A DNA stretch of 64,000 bases from Pseudomonas taiwanensis DSM 21245 (lineage in GTDB: Bacteria; Pseudomonadota; Gammaproteobacteria; Pseudomonadales; Pseudomonadaceae). Made by a program: the position numbers and the translations under genes. The DNA lies in contig NZ_AUEC01000029.1 in NCBI RefSeq assembly GCF_000425785.1, positions 1 to 64,000 of the forward strand, in the 5' to 3' direction. The notes under the pieces were generated by a model. It saw nothing but the letters and a program-made list of their open reading frames with translations. It was not told the origin of the DNA and ran no database searches. Positions 18,462 through 28,057 of the stretch are shown one piece after another. Numbering within the stretch: position 1 is the first letter of the stretch; each line of letters starts with the position of its first letter.

Positions 18462-18535
18462 CTTCGCGGGTAAACCCGCTCCTACCGTCATCCCACCGCA
18501 GTGGTGTACCTGTAAGAGCGGGTTTACCCGCGAAG
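18462..18535. repeat. second REP family, inverted pair
   Basis: Arms of 24 bp at 18462-18485 and 18512-18535, based on TTCGCGGGTAAACCCGC, match with one mismatch. This repeat differs in sequence from the CGCCGGCAAGCCGGC family elsewhere in the window. It lies just downstream of pepN and upstream of the YCF48-like gene. Confidence 0.85.
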
Positions 18536-18559
18536 AGGCGAGTTCAGCTTATCGGGCAC

Positions 18560-21217
18560 TCAGGCCAGGCTCTTGCTCACCACTTCATACACATCGCTGG
18601 ACAGCGCGCCCGAAGCGAGAATCCGCTCCAGCTCGCCCTTCATCAATGCCTGCCGCGCATCGTCGTACTTGCGCCAGCGGGTCAGCGGTGCCAACTGACG
18701 CGAAGCGATCTGCGGGTTCAGCGCATTCAGTTCGATCACCAGGTCAGCCAGGAAGCGGTACCCGGAACCGTCGGCCGCATGGAAGTTGACCAGGTTTTGC
18801 CCGGCGAACGCACCGATCAGCGCACGCACCTTGTTCGGGTTCTTCAACGTGAAGGCCGGGTGCTGCATCAGCGCCTTGACCCGCGCCAGGCCACCGGGCA
18901 ACGCACTGGCCGCCTGCACGCTGAACCACTGGTCCATGACCAACGGGTTGTCCTTGAAATGTTCGGCAAAGGCCTCCAGCGCCTTGGCCCGCTCGGCTTC
19001 GAACGAGGCGTTGACCAACACGGCCAGGGCGGTCAGGCGCTCGGTCATGTTGTCGCAGTGCTCGAACTGCTCAAGTGTCGCTTCCAGCACCTGCGGCTTG
19101 CCGGTCAGCATCAGGTAGGACAGCGCGATGTTCTGCAGGCTGCGACGGGCAAAGTGCTCGGCTTGCGCCACATAGGGGGTGTTGCGCGATACCTCGCGGT
19201 TGGCCTGGTAGCGGGCCCACAGCGCGTCGAACAGCTGCTCGGCGATTTGCTGGCGAGCGAACTCGCGAGCTGCGTGGATCGCATCGACATCGGCCACCTG
19301 GCTGATCTCGGTGAGGTAGGCCTCGCCCGGTAGCGACAGCATTTCGGCGACCATGGCTGCATCGAGCGATGCGTTGCCCAGCACGGTGCCCAGGGCGGTG
19401 ATCAGCCGCGGGTCGAGCTTCAGCGCTTCGCCGCGCTGATGCTGGCCGATCAGCTCCTGCAACACCTGCACCGACAGCTGCTGGCCCGCTTCCCAGCGGT
19501 TGAAGCCGTCGCTGTCATGCTGCATGAGGAACATCAGTTGGTCGCGGTCGTACGGGAAGCTCAGTTTCACCGGGGCGCTGAAACCGCGCAGCAGCGACGG
19601 CAGCGGCTTGGCCGCGATGCCCTGGAAGGTGAAGGTCTGTTCGGCTTCGGTCACCGACAGCACACGGGTGGTACCTGCTGCCGAGCCTTCACCGGCCAGC
19701 TGCAGTGGCAGGTCGTTGCCTGCAGCATCGAGCAGCCCCAGTTCGACCGGGATCACGAACGGCAGCTTCTCGACCTTGTCCGGGGTCGCCGGGCAGCTCT
19801 GGCGGAACGTCAGGCTGTAGGTCTGCGCCGTCGCGTCATAAGACTCGCTAACCTCCAGGCGCGGCGTGCCGGCCTGGCTGTACCAACGCTTGAACTGGGT
19901 GAAATCGACACCGTTGGCGTCTTCCATGGCCTTGATGAAGTCATCGGTGGTCACCGCCTGGCCATCGTGGCGTTCGAAGTACAGGTCGCTGCCCTTGCGG
20001 AAGCCCTCGGCGCCCAGCAGGGTACGGACCATGCGCACCACCTCGGCGCCCTTCTCGTAGACGGTCAGGGTGTAGAAGTTGGAGATCTCGATGAAGCTGT
20101 CCGGGCGCACCGGGTGGGCCATGGGGCCGGCATCTTCGGCGAACTGGTGGGTGCGCAGGTAGGCGACGTCCTCGATGCGCTTGACCGTGCGCGAGTTCAT
20201 GTCGGCACTGAATTCGGCATCGCGGAACACCGTGAAGCCTTCCTTGAGCGACAGCTGGAACCAGTCGCGGCAGGTCACGCGGTTGCCCGACCAGTTGTGG
20301 AAATACTCGTGGGCAACCACGCCTTCGACGCGCTGGTGGGCGGCGTCGGTGGCGGTTTCGGCACGGGCCAGCACACAACTGGAGTTGAAGATGTTCAGGC
20401 CCTTGTTTTCCATGGCGCCCATGTTGAAGTCGTTGACCGCGACGATCATGAAGATATCCAGGTCGTATTCACGGCCGTAGACCTGTTCGTCCCAACGCAT
20501 GGAGTTCTTGAGGCTGACCATCGCGTGGTCGCACTTGTCGATGTTCTCGGGCTCGACGTAAATGCGCAGGGTCACGTCGCGACCGGACTGGCGGGTGAAG
20601 CTGTCCTCGACACACCACAGGTCTCCGGCCACCAGGGCGAACAGGTAGGCCGGCTTCTTGAACGGGTCTTCCCAGGTCGCCCAGTGCCGGCCATCCTCGG
20701 CCGGGCCGCTGCCGACCGGGTTGCCGTTGGACAGCAGCACCGGGTAGCGATGCTGCTCGGCGATCACCGTGGTGGTGAAGGTGCTCATCACGTCCGGGCG
20801 GTCGAGGTAATAGGTGATCTTGCGGAAACCTTCTGCCTCGCACTGGGTGCAGAACATCTTGCCGGACTTGTAAAGGCCTTCGAGGGCTGTGTTGGATTCC
20901 GGGTGGATCTTCACGCTGGTATCGAGGGTGAAGCGCTCGCCTTCAGGCTGCACGGTCAGGCTGTCGCCATCGAGCTGGTAGTCGCCCGCCTGTAACTCCT
21001 GATCGTCCAGCGACGCACGCAACAGTTCCAGTTGCTGGCCATCGAGCACCAGCGGCGGCAGACCGGCGCCACGCTCGGGGTTGCGGCGCATGACCAGTTG
21101 CGCATGGACCAGCGTGTGGTCCTCGAACAGCTCGAAGGTCAGGTGCGTCTCGTCGATCAGGTACTCAGGGGCCTGATAATCCTTGAGGTAGATCACTTGC
21201 GGTTGTTCGGTGCGCAT
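18560..21217 (-). CDS. pepN: aminopeptidase N
   Basis: An 885-residue M1 zinc metallopeptidase of the E. coli PepN type, a broad cytoplasmic aminopeptidase. Visible are the substrate-binding GAMEN motif (FNMGAMENKG), the zinc site HEYFH beginning at H303 with the third ligand in LKEGFTVFRD, and the long helical C-terminal domain. Length and start (MRTEQPQVIYLKDY) are as expected. It follows the DUF2797 and YeaC-like genes on the same strand with a 12-bp gap, so a shared transcript is likely. Confidence 0.96.
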   Translation of the reverse strand: MRTEQPQVIYLKDYQAPEYLIDETHLTFELFEDHTLVHAQLVMRRNPERGAGLPPLVLDGQQLELLRASLDDQELQAGDYQLDGDSLTVQPEGERFTLDTSVKIHPESNTALEGLYKSGKMFCTQCEAEGFRKITYYLDRPDVMSTFTTTVIAEQHRYPVLLSNGNPVGSGPAEDGRHWATWEDPFKKPAYLFALVAGDLWCVEDSFTRQSGRDVTLRIYVEPENIDKCDHAMVSLKNSMRWDEQVYGREYDLDIFMIVAVNDFNMGAMENKGLNIFNSSCVLARAETATDAAHQRVEGVVAHEYFHNWSGNRVTCRDWFQLSLKEGFTVFRDAEFSADMNSRTVKRIEDVAYLRTHQFAEDAGPMAHPVRPDSFIEISNFYTLTVYEKGAEVVRMVRTLLGAEGFRKGSDLYFERHDGQAVTTDDFIKAMEDANGVDFTQFKRWYSQAGTPRLEVSESYDATAQTYSLTFRQSCPATPDKVEKLPFVIPVELGLLDAAGNDLPLQLAGEGSAAGTTRVLSVTEAEQTFTFQGIAAKPLPSLLRGFSAPVKLSFPYDRDQLMFLMQHDSDGFNRWEAGQQLSVQVLQELIGQHQRGEALKLDPRLITALGTVLGNASLDAAMVAEMLSLPGEAYLTEISQVADVDAIHAAREFARQQIAEQLFDALWARYQANREVSRNTPYVAQAEHFARRSLQNIALSYLMLTGKPQVLEATLEQFEHCDNMTERLTALAVLVNASFEAERAKALEAFAEHFKDNPLVMDQWFSVQAASALPGGLARVKALMQHPAFTLKNPNKVRALIGAFAGQNLVNFHAADGSGYRFLADLVIELNALNPQIASRQLAPLTRWRKYDDARQALMKGELERILASGALSSDVYEVVSKSLA

Positions 21218-21229
21218 GGTGACGATCCT

Positions 21230-22060
21230 TTACTGAAGCACGGCCAGTTGGTAGGCCGTGTACTTGCGAATGTTGATCACGCCGGTGTCAAAAATCAGGT
21301 ACTGGCCCTTGATGCCCAGCAGCGTGCCTTCCACCACCGGGTCCTTGTCGAGGTTGAAGCTGACGATCTTTTTCGGGTAAGCCTCCACCGGGTAACGCAT
21401 CTCGACCACCTCGGCATCCGCCAACGGCTGGATGGCCTGCAAGCCGAAACGCTCCTGCAAACTGCGGATACCGTCGGCGCAGGCGTCGAAGATCTGCTCG
21501 CGGATGGCCATGAGGTCGAGCACCTCGGCGTCGCCCTTTAGCAGCGTGCGCCAATTGGTGCGGTCCGGTACCTGGCTGCGCAGCACATCTTCGACCAGAC
21601 CCGATTGCTGACGGGTGGCCACGCGCATGATCGGCAGCGCCTGGCTAGCCCCCTGGTCGAGCCAGCGGGTGGGCAGTTGAGTGGCGCGGGTGATGCCGAC
21701 CTTGATACCCGACGAATTGGCCAGGTACACCACGTGGTCAGTCATGCAGAACTGCTCGCCCCAGGCGGGTTCGCGGCAAGTGCCTGCGTCGTAGTGGCAT
21801 TTCTCCGGGGCCATGATGCACACGTCGCACTGGGCCAGCTTGGTCATGCACGGGTAGCAGTAGCCCTGGCTGAAGCTGGTCTTGGTGCGTTTGCCACAGT
21901 GGGTGCAATGAATGGCGCCAAGGTATTCCAGGCGGATCGACTGCCCGATCAGCGGGTTCACCGGCACCTGCGTGTCATCCAGGCGGAAGCTGTACTGGAC
22001 GACCGGCGCTTCCAGGCGTACCGCCATCTTGCTCAGAGAGCCACGAGCGAGTTCGATCAA
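21230..22060 (-). CDS. DUF2797 zinc-finger-like protein
   Basis: A 276-residue cytoplasmic protein matching the DUF2797 family. It has Cys clusters CTHC, CYPC, CDVC and a further CHYDAGTC, suggesting bound zinc, then a region VGITRATQLPTRWLDQGA resembling a GIY-YIG-like fold start. The start read here is TTG at 22060, overlapping the YeaC-like stop (translational coupling); ATG at 22027 is the alternative and would remove 11 residues. Function unknown. Confidence 0.78.
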   Translation of the reverse strand: MIELARGSLSKMAVRLEAPVVQYSFRLDDTQVPVNPLIGQSIRLEYLGAIHCTHCGKRTKTSFSQGYCYPCMTKLAQCDVCIMAPEKCHYDAGTCREPAWGEQFCMTDHVVYLANSSGIKVGITRATQLPTRWLDQGASQALPIMRVATRQQSGLVEDVLRSQVPDRTNWRTLLKGDAEVLDLMAIREQIFDACADGIRSLQERFGLQAIQPLADAEVVEMRYPVEAYPKKIVSFNLDKDPVVEGTLLGIKGQYLIFDTGVINIRKYTAYQLAVLQ

Positions 22061-22317
22061 TGTACCGAGTCCGACTTGAACAGAATGTTAGGGATTGGCG
22101 CAGATTTCGACGAGCACTCTTGCGGGCCCATGTAGCCGGTGCGCTGCTCCTCGGGGAGGTTCTTCATCTCCCAGGCGATCACGGCCTGTAGCGACAGCTC
22201 TTTCTGCTCGGGGGTGAGTTTGCGGCCATCGGACCATTTGCCGATTTCCACGGCCGTTTTCAGGCTTGCATAGATTTCAGGGGTAATGTTTTCGATCATT
22301 TGCGCGAAAGTGGACAT
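22057..22317 (-). CDS. DUF1315 (YeaC-like) protein
   Basis: An 86-residue cytoplasmic protein of the DUF1315/YeaC family, recognised from MIENITPEIYASLKTAVEIGKW and LSLQAVIAWEMKNLPEEQRTGYM. Length is typical. It is the first gene of a probable YeaC-DUF2797-pepN unit. The 156-bp region upstream (22318-22473) has several short inverted repeats, including a 7-bp stem around 22344-22359 and 9-bp arms at 22370-22378/22418-22426. Function unknown. Confidence 0.82.
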   Translation of the reverse strand: MSTFAQMIENITPEIYASLKTAVEIGKWSDGRKLTPEQKELSLQAVIAWEMKNLPEEQRTGYMGPQECSSKSAPIPNILFKSDSVH

Positions 22318-22473
22318 AGCGTCTCCTGGGGTTTGGACGAAAATCGCCGAACGGCGATCAGGCGAGGCAAAAACAGGCGAGGAAGCGGAGTTTACTGTTT
22401 GTAAATACGCTATCCGAGCCTGTTTTCAACGCAGCATGATGGTCGGGCAGGCACTTCTCGTACAAAGCCGTAA

Positions 22474-23361
22474 TCAAACCGACAGTTTACGCCGGGCAAG
22501 GGCCCCACCCAAGAGGCCCGTCAAGCATCCGATGAGCAACCCGCCGACATGGGCGGCGTTGGCGATCTGACCAAACCCGAGCTGGCCGACCACGCCGGTC
22601 AGGCAGATGACCAGCCAGATCAGCATCATCACCAGTACCCCCTTGGGCAGGCTGAACAGCGGGTTCGGCGCGAGCCATTGGTACAACCAGATGTGCCCCA
22701 GCAACCCGTACAGCACGCCGGACAAGCCGCCGAACAGGCTCGGCCCGCTCGCGAAATGCTGGGCCAGGTTGGACACCAGGCTGAATAACAGGGTCAGGCC
22801 GAGCAGCATCCATGGACCCTGGCGCAGTTCGATGCGTTTGCCCAGCTCCCAGTACCATAGGCCATTCATCGCCAGGTGCAGCACGCCAAAGTGCAACAGC
22901 ATGGGCGAGACCAGCCGCCACCATTGCCCATCGCCCAGGCTTTGCGCCAAGGGGGTGAAGTACAGGTATTCGCCCTGGACGCGGAAGTCCAGAAAGGTGA
23001 ACCAACCTATGGTGGTGAAGTTCTCGCCCAAGCCAGTGAGGCCAGCGACCACCAGGCACAGGAACAGGATGAAGGCGGTGACCTTGCAGGCACGGGCTTG
23101 TTCGGCCAGGGACGGTGGTGCTGGAGCATTCACCGGCATACTGGCTTCCACAGGGGGTTGCGCAAGCGGTACGTCGGCGTTGCCGTCCGGGAAGCGCTGA
23201 TAAAGCTGGAGGACGTCGGCGGCCATTGTCTCTGGCGCCCACAGCACCTGGGCTTCGCCCTCCACGATCACACGGTGCGGCACCTGCAGGCGCTGCAGCA
23301 GCTGGACGAAGCCGCTGAGGTCGACCGTCAGCGGCAGGCGTATCACTTCAACGACGTTCAT
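22474..23361 (-). CDS. rhomboid-family intramembrane protease
   Basis: A 295-residue protein with an N-terminal cytoplasmic domain of about 95 residues and a six-span rhomboid core similar to GlpG. The catalytic serine is in GGLSGVLYG and the histidine in NAAHVGG; WYWELGKRIE corresponds to the L1/TM2 region. Rhomboids cleave membrane proteins within or near a transmembrane segment. It overlaps the stop of the phosphatase gene (ATGA) and likely shares the nadK transcript. Substrates unknown. Confidence 0.9.
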   Translation of the reverse strand: MNVVEVIRLPLTVDLSGFVQLLQRLQVPHRVIVEGEAQVLWAPETMAADVLQLYQRFPDGNADVPLAQPPVEASMPVNAPAPPSLAEQARACKVTAFILFLCLVVAGLTGLGENFTTIGWFTFLDFRVQGEYLYFTPLAQSLGDGQWWRLVSPMLLHFGVLHLAMNGLWYWELGKRIELRQGPWMLLGLTLLFSLVSNLAQHFASGPSLFGGLSGVLYGLLGHIWLYQWLAPNPLFSLPKGVLVMMLIWLVICLTGVVGQLGFGQIANAAHVGGLLIGCLTGLLGGALARRKLSV

Positions 23362-24329
23362 TGGTTGGCCTGCGGTCGGTCGACATCGACCCAGACGAAC
23401 TTGTGCGGGTCGATACGGGTTTCGTCATCCAGCCGGTAGGCCACCAGTTTGCCGTACAGCACCGCGCTGTAGTCCAGGCAGGCCAAGTTGTCGCGAATCG
23501 GCGCCGGTCGGCCACTACGCCAGTAATGGCCAACGAACAGCATGGGCTCGTCCTCGGCATAGCGCAGCAAAGCATTTTTCTCGGTGTGGCTGAGCGGTGT
23601 CCTGGCCACTTCCTCCGGCAAGGCATCGGGCTGGAACACGATGTCGCCGTAGGTCTGCGGGTCTTCCTCCCAGAACTTGGTGCGGAAAAAGGCTCGGGTC
23701 AGGCCATCGCCACCGGTCAGGGTCAGGCCGTCCGGCAGGCGCATGTCGGTGCCGCGCAACAGGCGATTGCACACGGTGGCGGCAAAGCTGCCGGACACCG
23801 CCGATGCCTGGATGAAATGCTCGTCGATGCGCCCTTGCGGATATTGCTGGCGTAACGGTTCGATCAGACGGGCGTCCCAGCAGGCGTGCACCAGGCGGAA
23901 ACGCCCGGCATCGACGAACAGCGGCAGCTCATGGAACCACTGCAGGAAGTCGTGCCAGTCGCCTGGATGATGGGCGAACTGAGTCAGGGTCTCGTCGATC
24001 AGGCGGGCATGCCGGGGTGTATGTTCGCGCACGTAGGCCTTGCCACTGCCCGGCAGTGCCGGGGTCACCCAGCCCAGGGCGTTGTATTCATGGTTACCCA
24101 TGATGCAGAACGCCTGGCCGGCTTCGACCATGTCGTGGACGATGTGCAGCGCCTCGCGAATGCGCGGCCCGCGATCGACGATGTCACCCAGGAACAACGC
24201 CTGGCGCCGAGGGTGGCGCCAGACACCGCCGACCCGTTTGTAGCCGAGGGCGTCGAGCAGCCGTTCGAGGGTCAGTGCACAGCCGTGCACGTCGCCGATG
24301 ATGTCGAAACTTCGCGCCGGATCGAGCAT
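23358..24329 (-). CDS. PPP-type metallophosphoesterase
   Basis: A 323-residue calcineurin-like phosphoesterase with the PPP hallmarks DVHG (GDVHGC), GDIVDRGP and GNHEYNALG near the N-terminus and a further histidine in FVGHYW. This resembles ApaH/PrpE-like protein or nucleotide phosphatases; the substrate cannot be told from sequence. The start overlaps the nadK stop as TGATG and the stop overlaps the rhomboid start, so the three genes are tightly coupled. Confidence 0.88.
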   Translation of the reverse strand: MLDPARSFDIIGDVHGCALTLERLLDALGYKRVGGVWRHPRRQALFLGDIVDRGPRIREALHIVHDMVEAGQAFCIMGNHEYNALGWVTPALPGSGKAYVREHTPRHARLIDETLTQFAHHPGDWHDFLQWFHELPLFVDAGRFRLVHACWDARLIEPLRQQYPQGRIDEHFIQASAVSGSFAATVCNRLLRGTDMRLPDGLTLTGGDGLTRAFFRTKFWEEDPQTYGDIVFQPDALPEEVARTPLSHTEKNALLRYAEDEPMLFVGHYWRSGRPAPIRDNLACLDYSAVLYGKLVAYRLDDETRIDPHKFVWVDVDRPQANQ

Positions 24330-25219
24330 CAGTCGTCCCTACCTCCCAGGCGGCTGCCCCAGCCGAGCTTGGTGCGGCAGACCTCGTAGTAGTTGTGGTC
24401 CAGCGGATGGATCAGGCGCAGCTTCTGTGGCTTCTTGCTCACCGTGATGGTGTCGCCAGGGGCGCAGGTGAAGTGGTTCTGGCCATCACAGGAAACCTGC
24501 GGGTAGATCTGCAGGTCCTTGGACACGACGATTTTCAGCTCGCTGTTGCCGTCCACCACGATCGGCCGCCCAGACAGGGTATGCGGGTACATCGGTACGA
24601 TCACGATGGCGTCGAGTTTGGGGTGCATGATCGGGCCGCCAGCGGACAGCGCATAGGCGGTGGAGCCGGTGGGCGTGGCGACGATCAGGCCGTCGGCTTT
24701 CTGGCTGCAGACGAACTGGCCGTCGATGTAGATCTCGAACTCGATCATCCGCGTCGACTTGCCAGGGTGCAGCACCACGTCGTTGAGCGCATCGCCCTGT
24801 CCGATGGCCTCGTTATGGCGGCGCACCTCGGCCTGCAGCAGGAAGCGGTTTTCCACCAGGTAATGGCCGTCGAGCACCTCGGCGACTTTCACTTCCAGCT
24901 CGTCCGGGCGGATATCGGTCAGAAAGCCCAGGTTACCCCGGTTGATGCCCAGCACCGGAATATTGTGACGGGCCAAGGCGCGGGCGGCGCCCAGCAGACT
25001 GCCGTCGCCCCCTACCACGATGACCAGGTCACAGACCTCGCCTAGCAATTTGCGGGTGGAGGTTTGCAGGCCATGGCCGGGCAGGACTTCGGCGATGGTG
25101 TCCTCGAGGATCACGTGCAGGTGGCGCTCGAGGAGGAATTTTTTCAGTCGGCGAATGGTGTCGAGCACCTGCGAGCTGCCAAGGCGTCCGATGATACCGA
25201 TATTGCGAAATTGCTCCAT
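24329..25219 (-). CDS. nadK: NAD kinase
   Basis: A 296-residue ATP-NAD kinase that makes NADP+. The phosphate-donor motif GGDGSLLGAAR and the substrate motif (NRGNLGFLTD, then TPTGSTAYALSAGGPI) are present, with DGQ later in the C-terminal domain. Length and start (MEQFRNIGIIGR) are normal. It is the first gene of the nadK-phosphatase-rhomboid unit and divergent from the DUF1853 gene, with an 88-bp shared promoter region. Confidence 0.97.
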   Translation of the reverse strand: MEQFRNIGIIGRLGSSQVLDTIRRLKKFLLERHLHVILEDTIAEVLPGHGLQTSTRKLLGEVCDLVIVVGGDGSLLGAARALARHNIPVLGINRGNLGFLTDIRPDELEVKVAEVLDGHYLVENRFLLQAEVRRHNEAIGQGDALNDVVLHPGKSTRMIEFEIYIDGQFVCSQKADGLIVATPTGSTAYALSAGGPIMHPKLDAIVIVPMYPHTLSGRPIVVDGNSELKIVVSKDLQIYPQVSCDGQNHFTCAPGDTITVSKKPQKLRLIHPLDHNYYEVCRTKLGWGSRLGGRDD

Positions 25220-25307
25220 GGGGCTCCTGCGAGGCTCTGCGGCGGGTGACTATGCCGGGATTATGGGCGAAACGACCGGGCAGCGGCAAACCGGCTATGC
25301 TCGCAGG

Positions 25308-26240
25308 ATGATGCCTTTTGCCGATCTGCACGACCTGCCCCGCCAACTTCGCCGCCCAGCGGTTCGCGACCTGGCATGGGTACTGCTGTCGCCGCCGCTG
25401 CTCAGTGCCCCGCCCTGCCCCCAGCGCCATCCGCTGACGGGCAGTGCCTGGGCGGACGATCCACAAGGCCTGGCGCTGTGGCTACGGTCGCTGGATGCCG
25501 ACGACCAGCCGCTGCGCGCCTGGCTGGTACAGCTGACCAGCCAGCGTTTGGGCTTGTACTACGAAAGTCTCTGGCAGTTTGCCCTGCGCCACGCCCCTGG
25601 CGTCGAGTTGCTGGCCGGCAACCTGGCGATTCGCCAAGGCGGTAGAACGCTGGGCGAATTGGATATCCTCCTGCGCGATCGCGAGGGCGTGCATCATCTG
25701 GAACTGGCGATAAAGCTGTACCTCGGCCCCCAGCAGACTGACGGCCACGACCCGGCCGATTGGCTGGGCCCCGGCTGCCACGACCGACTAGGCAGCAAAC
25801 TGGCCCATGTCGTGGGTCACCAGTTGCCCATGTCGCGCAGTGCACAGGCACGTGACAGGCTGGCCGATCTGGGTGTCGATGAGATCAATGCGCACTTGTG
25901 GATGAGCGGCTACCTGTTCTACCCCTGTCCCGGCCAGACCGACTCACCGTCGCCGAGCAATCCGCAACATTTGCGTGGGCACTGGTCGCACCGCAAGGAT
26001 TGGTCACCGCCACCACAGCAGTGCTGGCAGCCTTTGCCGCGCCACGCGTGGCTGGCACCGGCTCGCTTCCAGGCCGAGGACCTGCTGGTGCGTGCTGGCA
26101 TCGGCGAATGGTTGCAGGCACTGGACGAGCATGCCCCTGCACAATTGCTGGTCCGCCTGGAGGAGCAGGCGGACGGGGCGTGGGAAGAGGCAGAGCGGCT
26201 GTTCCTGGTCGCTGACGACTGGCCGCACCTGCCCCTTTGA
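25308..26240 (+). CDS. DUF1853 protein
   Basis: A 310-residue cytoplasmic protein. I start at MMPFADLHDLPRQLRR (25308/25311); the frame runs upstream without homology into the nadK promoter region. It matches DUF1853: an N-terminal LRRPAVRDLAWVLLSPPLL, a central GELDILLRD with HLELAIKLYL resembling an endonuclease-like D-ExK core, and a C-terminal helical part. The nuclease-like motif is my reading, not established function. Divergent from nadK. Confidence 0.8.
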   Translation: MMPFADLHDLPRQLRRPAVRDLAWVLLSPPLLSAPPCPQRHPLTGSAWADDPQGLALWLRSLDADDQPLRAWLVQLTSQRLGLYYESLWQFALRHAPGVELLAGNLAIRQGGRTLGELDILLRDREGVHHLELAIKLYLGPQQTDGHDPADWLGPGCHDRLGSKLAHVVGHQLPMSRSAQARDRLADLGVDEINAHLWMSGYLFYPCPGQTDSPSPSNPQHLRGHWSHRKDWSPPPQQCWQPLPRHAWLAPARFQAEDLLVRAGIGEWLQALDEHAPAQLLVRLEEQADGAWEEAERLFLVADDWPHLPL

Positions 26241-26252
26241 GAACGCCGTGCC

Positions 26253-27860
26253 TCAGGAGGCGTCGGCTACCGGTTCAGCCTTGGGGCAGTGGGCTTGGGC
26301 ATCGGTCGGCCAGAGCACCTTGCCCTTGCCATCGACTACCTGCTCGGCACCGCACGGTAAGCGGTTGGTGTCGAACACCACCGTGCCATCGAGGCGATAC
26401 ATGGCCCGCAAGGTGCTGACCGCATCGTCGTTGTACCCTTCGACGCGATAACCAAAGATCACTCCGCGGTCCATGTCGACTTTGATGGCCTGCCATTTGG
26501 CCGGCACCAACAACTTGCCGTCCAGGTCGTAGAGGGCGCGATTGGCGTCGGTGGACTCACCCTCGGCGGCAAGCACGTGCTGCTTGTCGGCGGTCAGCGA
26601 GAGCCTGACGAACTGCTCCGGCTTGATCAACACCGTGCCTTTGGCATCCATCATCCCCACAGTGCGCACCTGATCGGGCATCCCCCAGACCTTGACGGTC
26701 TTGCGCGGCGATTGCAGCTCGGAATAGGCGAAACGCTCAGGCGCCAGCACACCGACCTCAGCATAAGTGGGCTCGATCAACACGGTGCCTTTATCCAGGT
26801 CGACGGTGCCAAAGGTGGCCAGGAAACTGTTCTGCATCACGCCAATATGGCTGAAGCCCGGACGATGACCGATCATGCCGGTGCCGGTACCCGCATCACC
26901 AATGGAGTCGTACTTCGGCTCGATCAGCCACTTGCCGTCATGGCCGATCATCCCCGCCTTGCCCCTTCCCGCCTCGGTACGCGGCTGTTGCACCATCGCA
27001 CCGGTCTTGCCGAACGCTTCGCAGGTTTCATACCGAGGCTCGATGACCGTCTTGCCTTGGTAATCCATATAGCCGCACATCCCGTCGTAGGTGGCCTTGA
27101 AGGCCACCAATCCAGCCCCTGGGTTACCCAGCCAGAACTTGCCGAAAGGCACCACCAGGTTACCCGCGGCATCGGCCAGACCCGAGCCTTCGGCACCTTC
27201 GCGCTTGACCACCAGGTGGCCGTCGCCGACGACGACGATGTCATCGAAGTCGAGCTTGCGCAGCGTGCGAGTATCCAGGTTATAGCCCCAGCTTTCGCCT
27301 TCGCGCTTGGCGAGCACCCAGTTACCTTTCATGGCGCCACGCACGTACATCGAATCGAACACCGGGTCACTGACCTTCTCGCCCTTGACCGTGAGAATGC
27401 CGCGCAGTTCGTTCACTTCATAAACGATGAAGTCATTCTCGCCGCCGACATATACGGTGTCGAAGAGCGCCGGCTGGACTTCCTTGCCCTGCTCGTCCAT
27501 CACACCGACCTTGCCATCACGGACAAAGCCGAACAAGCCAGGGGTCAGGGTATACAGCTCATCGGTGATATCGGCTTTGATCACCTGCTTGCCATCACGG
27601 CGGGCCAGGCTCCAGTGATCACCATCGCCAAAAATGAAGGAATTGCTGAAAGGTACGGTGTAGAGGCCCGAATAAGTGTTATCGGGGCCCACCAGCAAAC
27701 TGCCAGTCTGGTCAATGACCGCGCATTGGTCGTTGACGCACAGGGGGATGGTCAGGTTGGCAAGCGGTTTGGTTTCGGGGGTTTGCTGGCAACCGCCCAG
27801 CATGAGAGTGGATAAAGCACAAAGCAGCGCCGCCTTCGAAGCGGCTGTGAAAGGTTTCAT
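26253..27860 (-). CDS. WG-repeat lipoprotein
   Basis: A 535-residue lipoprotein: signal peptide with lipobox LGGC (Cys at residue 24), then many WG/KWG-type beta repeats (GVMDEQGKEVQPALFD, GYMDYQGKTVIEPRYE, GMIGHDGKWLIEPKYD). The WG-repeat fold is a beta-structure of uncertain role at the cell surface or periplasm. The stop is 12 bp from the DUF1853 stop (convergent). The Shine-Dalgarno sits in the loop of a 6-bp hairpin just before the start, which may allow translational control. Confidence 0.85.
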   Translation of the reverse strand: MKPFTAASKAALLCALSTLMLGGCQQTPETKPLANLTIPLCVNDQCAVIDQTGSLLVGPDNTYSGLYTVPFSNSFIFGDGDHWSLARRDGKQVIKADITDELYTLTPGLFGFVRDGKVGVMDEQGKEVQPALFDTVYVGGENDFIVYEVNELRGILTVKGEKVSDPVFDSMYVRGAMKGNWVLAKREGESWGYNLDTRTLRKLDFDDIVVVGDGHLVVKREGAEGSGLADAAGNLVVPFGKFWLGNPGAGLVAFKATYDGMCGYMDYQGKTVIEPRYETCEAFGKTGAMVQQPRTEAGRGKAGMIGHDGKWLIEPKYDSIGDAGTGTGMIGHRPGFSHIGVMQNSFLATFGTVDLDKGTVLIEPTYAEVGVLAPERFAYSELQSPRKTVKVWGMPDQVRTVGMMDAKGTVLIKPEQFVRLSLTADKQHVLAAEGESTDANRALYDLDGKLLVPAKWQAIKVDMDRGVIFGYRVEGYNDDAVSTLRAMYRLDGTVVFDTNRLPCGAEQVVDGKGKVLWPTDAQAHCPKAEPVADAS

Positions 27861-27861
27861 T

Positions 27862-27880
27862 TACACAGAGTCCTTGTGTA
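27862..27880 (-). promoter_or_regulatory. hairpin presenting the ribosome site, possible RsmA/RsmE target
   Basis: On the minus strand TACACA and TGTGTA form a perfect 6-bp stem with the seven-base loop AGGACTC. The loop contains the Shine-Dalgarno for the WG-repeat lipoprotein, and the ACAAGGA core matches the conserved centre of CsrA/RsmA sites (ACARGGA). Binding is inferred, not shown. Confidence 0.5.
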
Positions 27881-28057
27881 GAAAATCGTATAACTTGCTT
27901 CCTTGAGCTAACAGCAAATAGCTATTCGCCATCGCTCAGCGGATTGTATCGACGAAGTTTCACAGATCTAAAGCAAAAAAAAGATTCCCGTACCAGTTAC
28001 AGTTAGGAACGAGCGCCGCCAAGAGCGTTCTTTTCGACCTGATGACGAGGACCGACC
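27881..28057. other. divergent promoter region, lipoprotein / cytochrome b561
   Basis: This 177-bp stretch lies between divergent genes and is AT-richer than its surroundings. A TATACG hexamer at 27888-27893 (minus strand) is a possible -10 for the lipoprotein. I see no palindromic operator. Confidence 0.35.
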
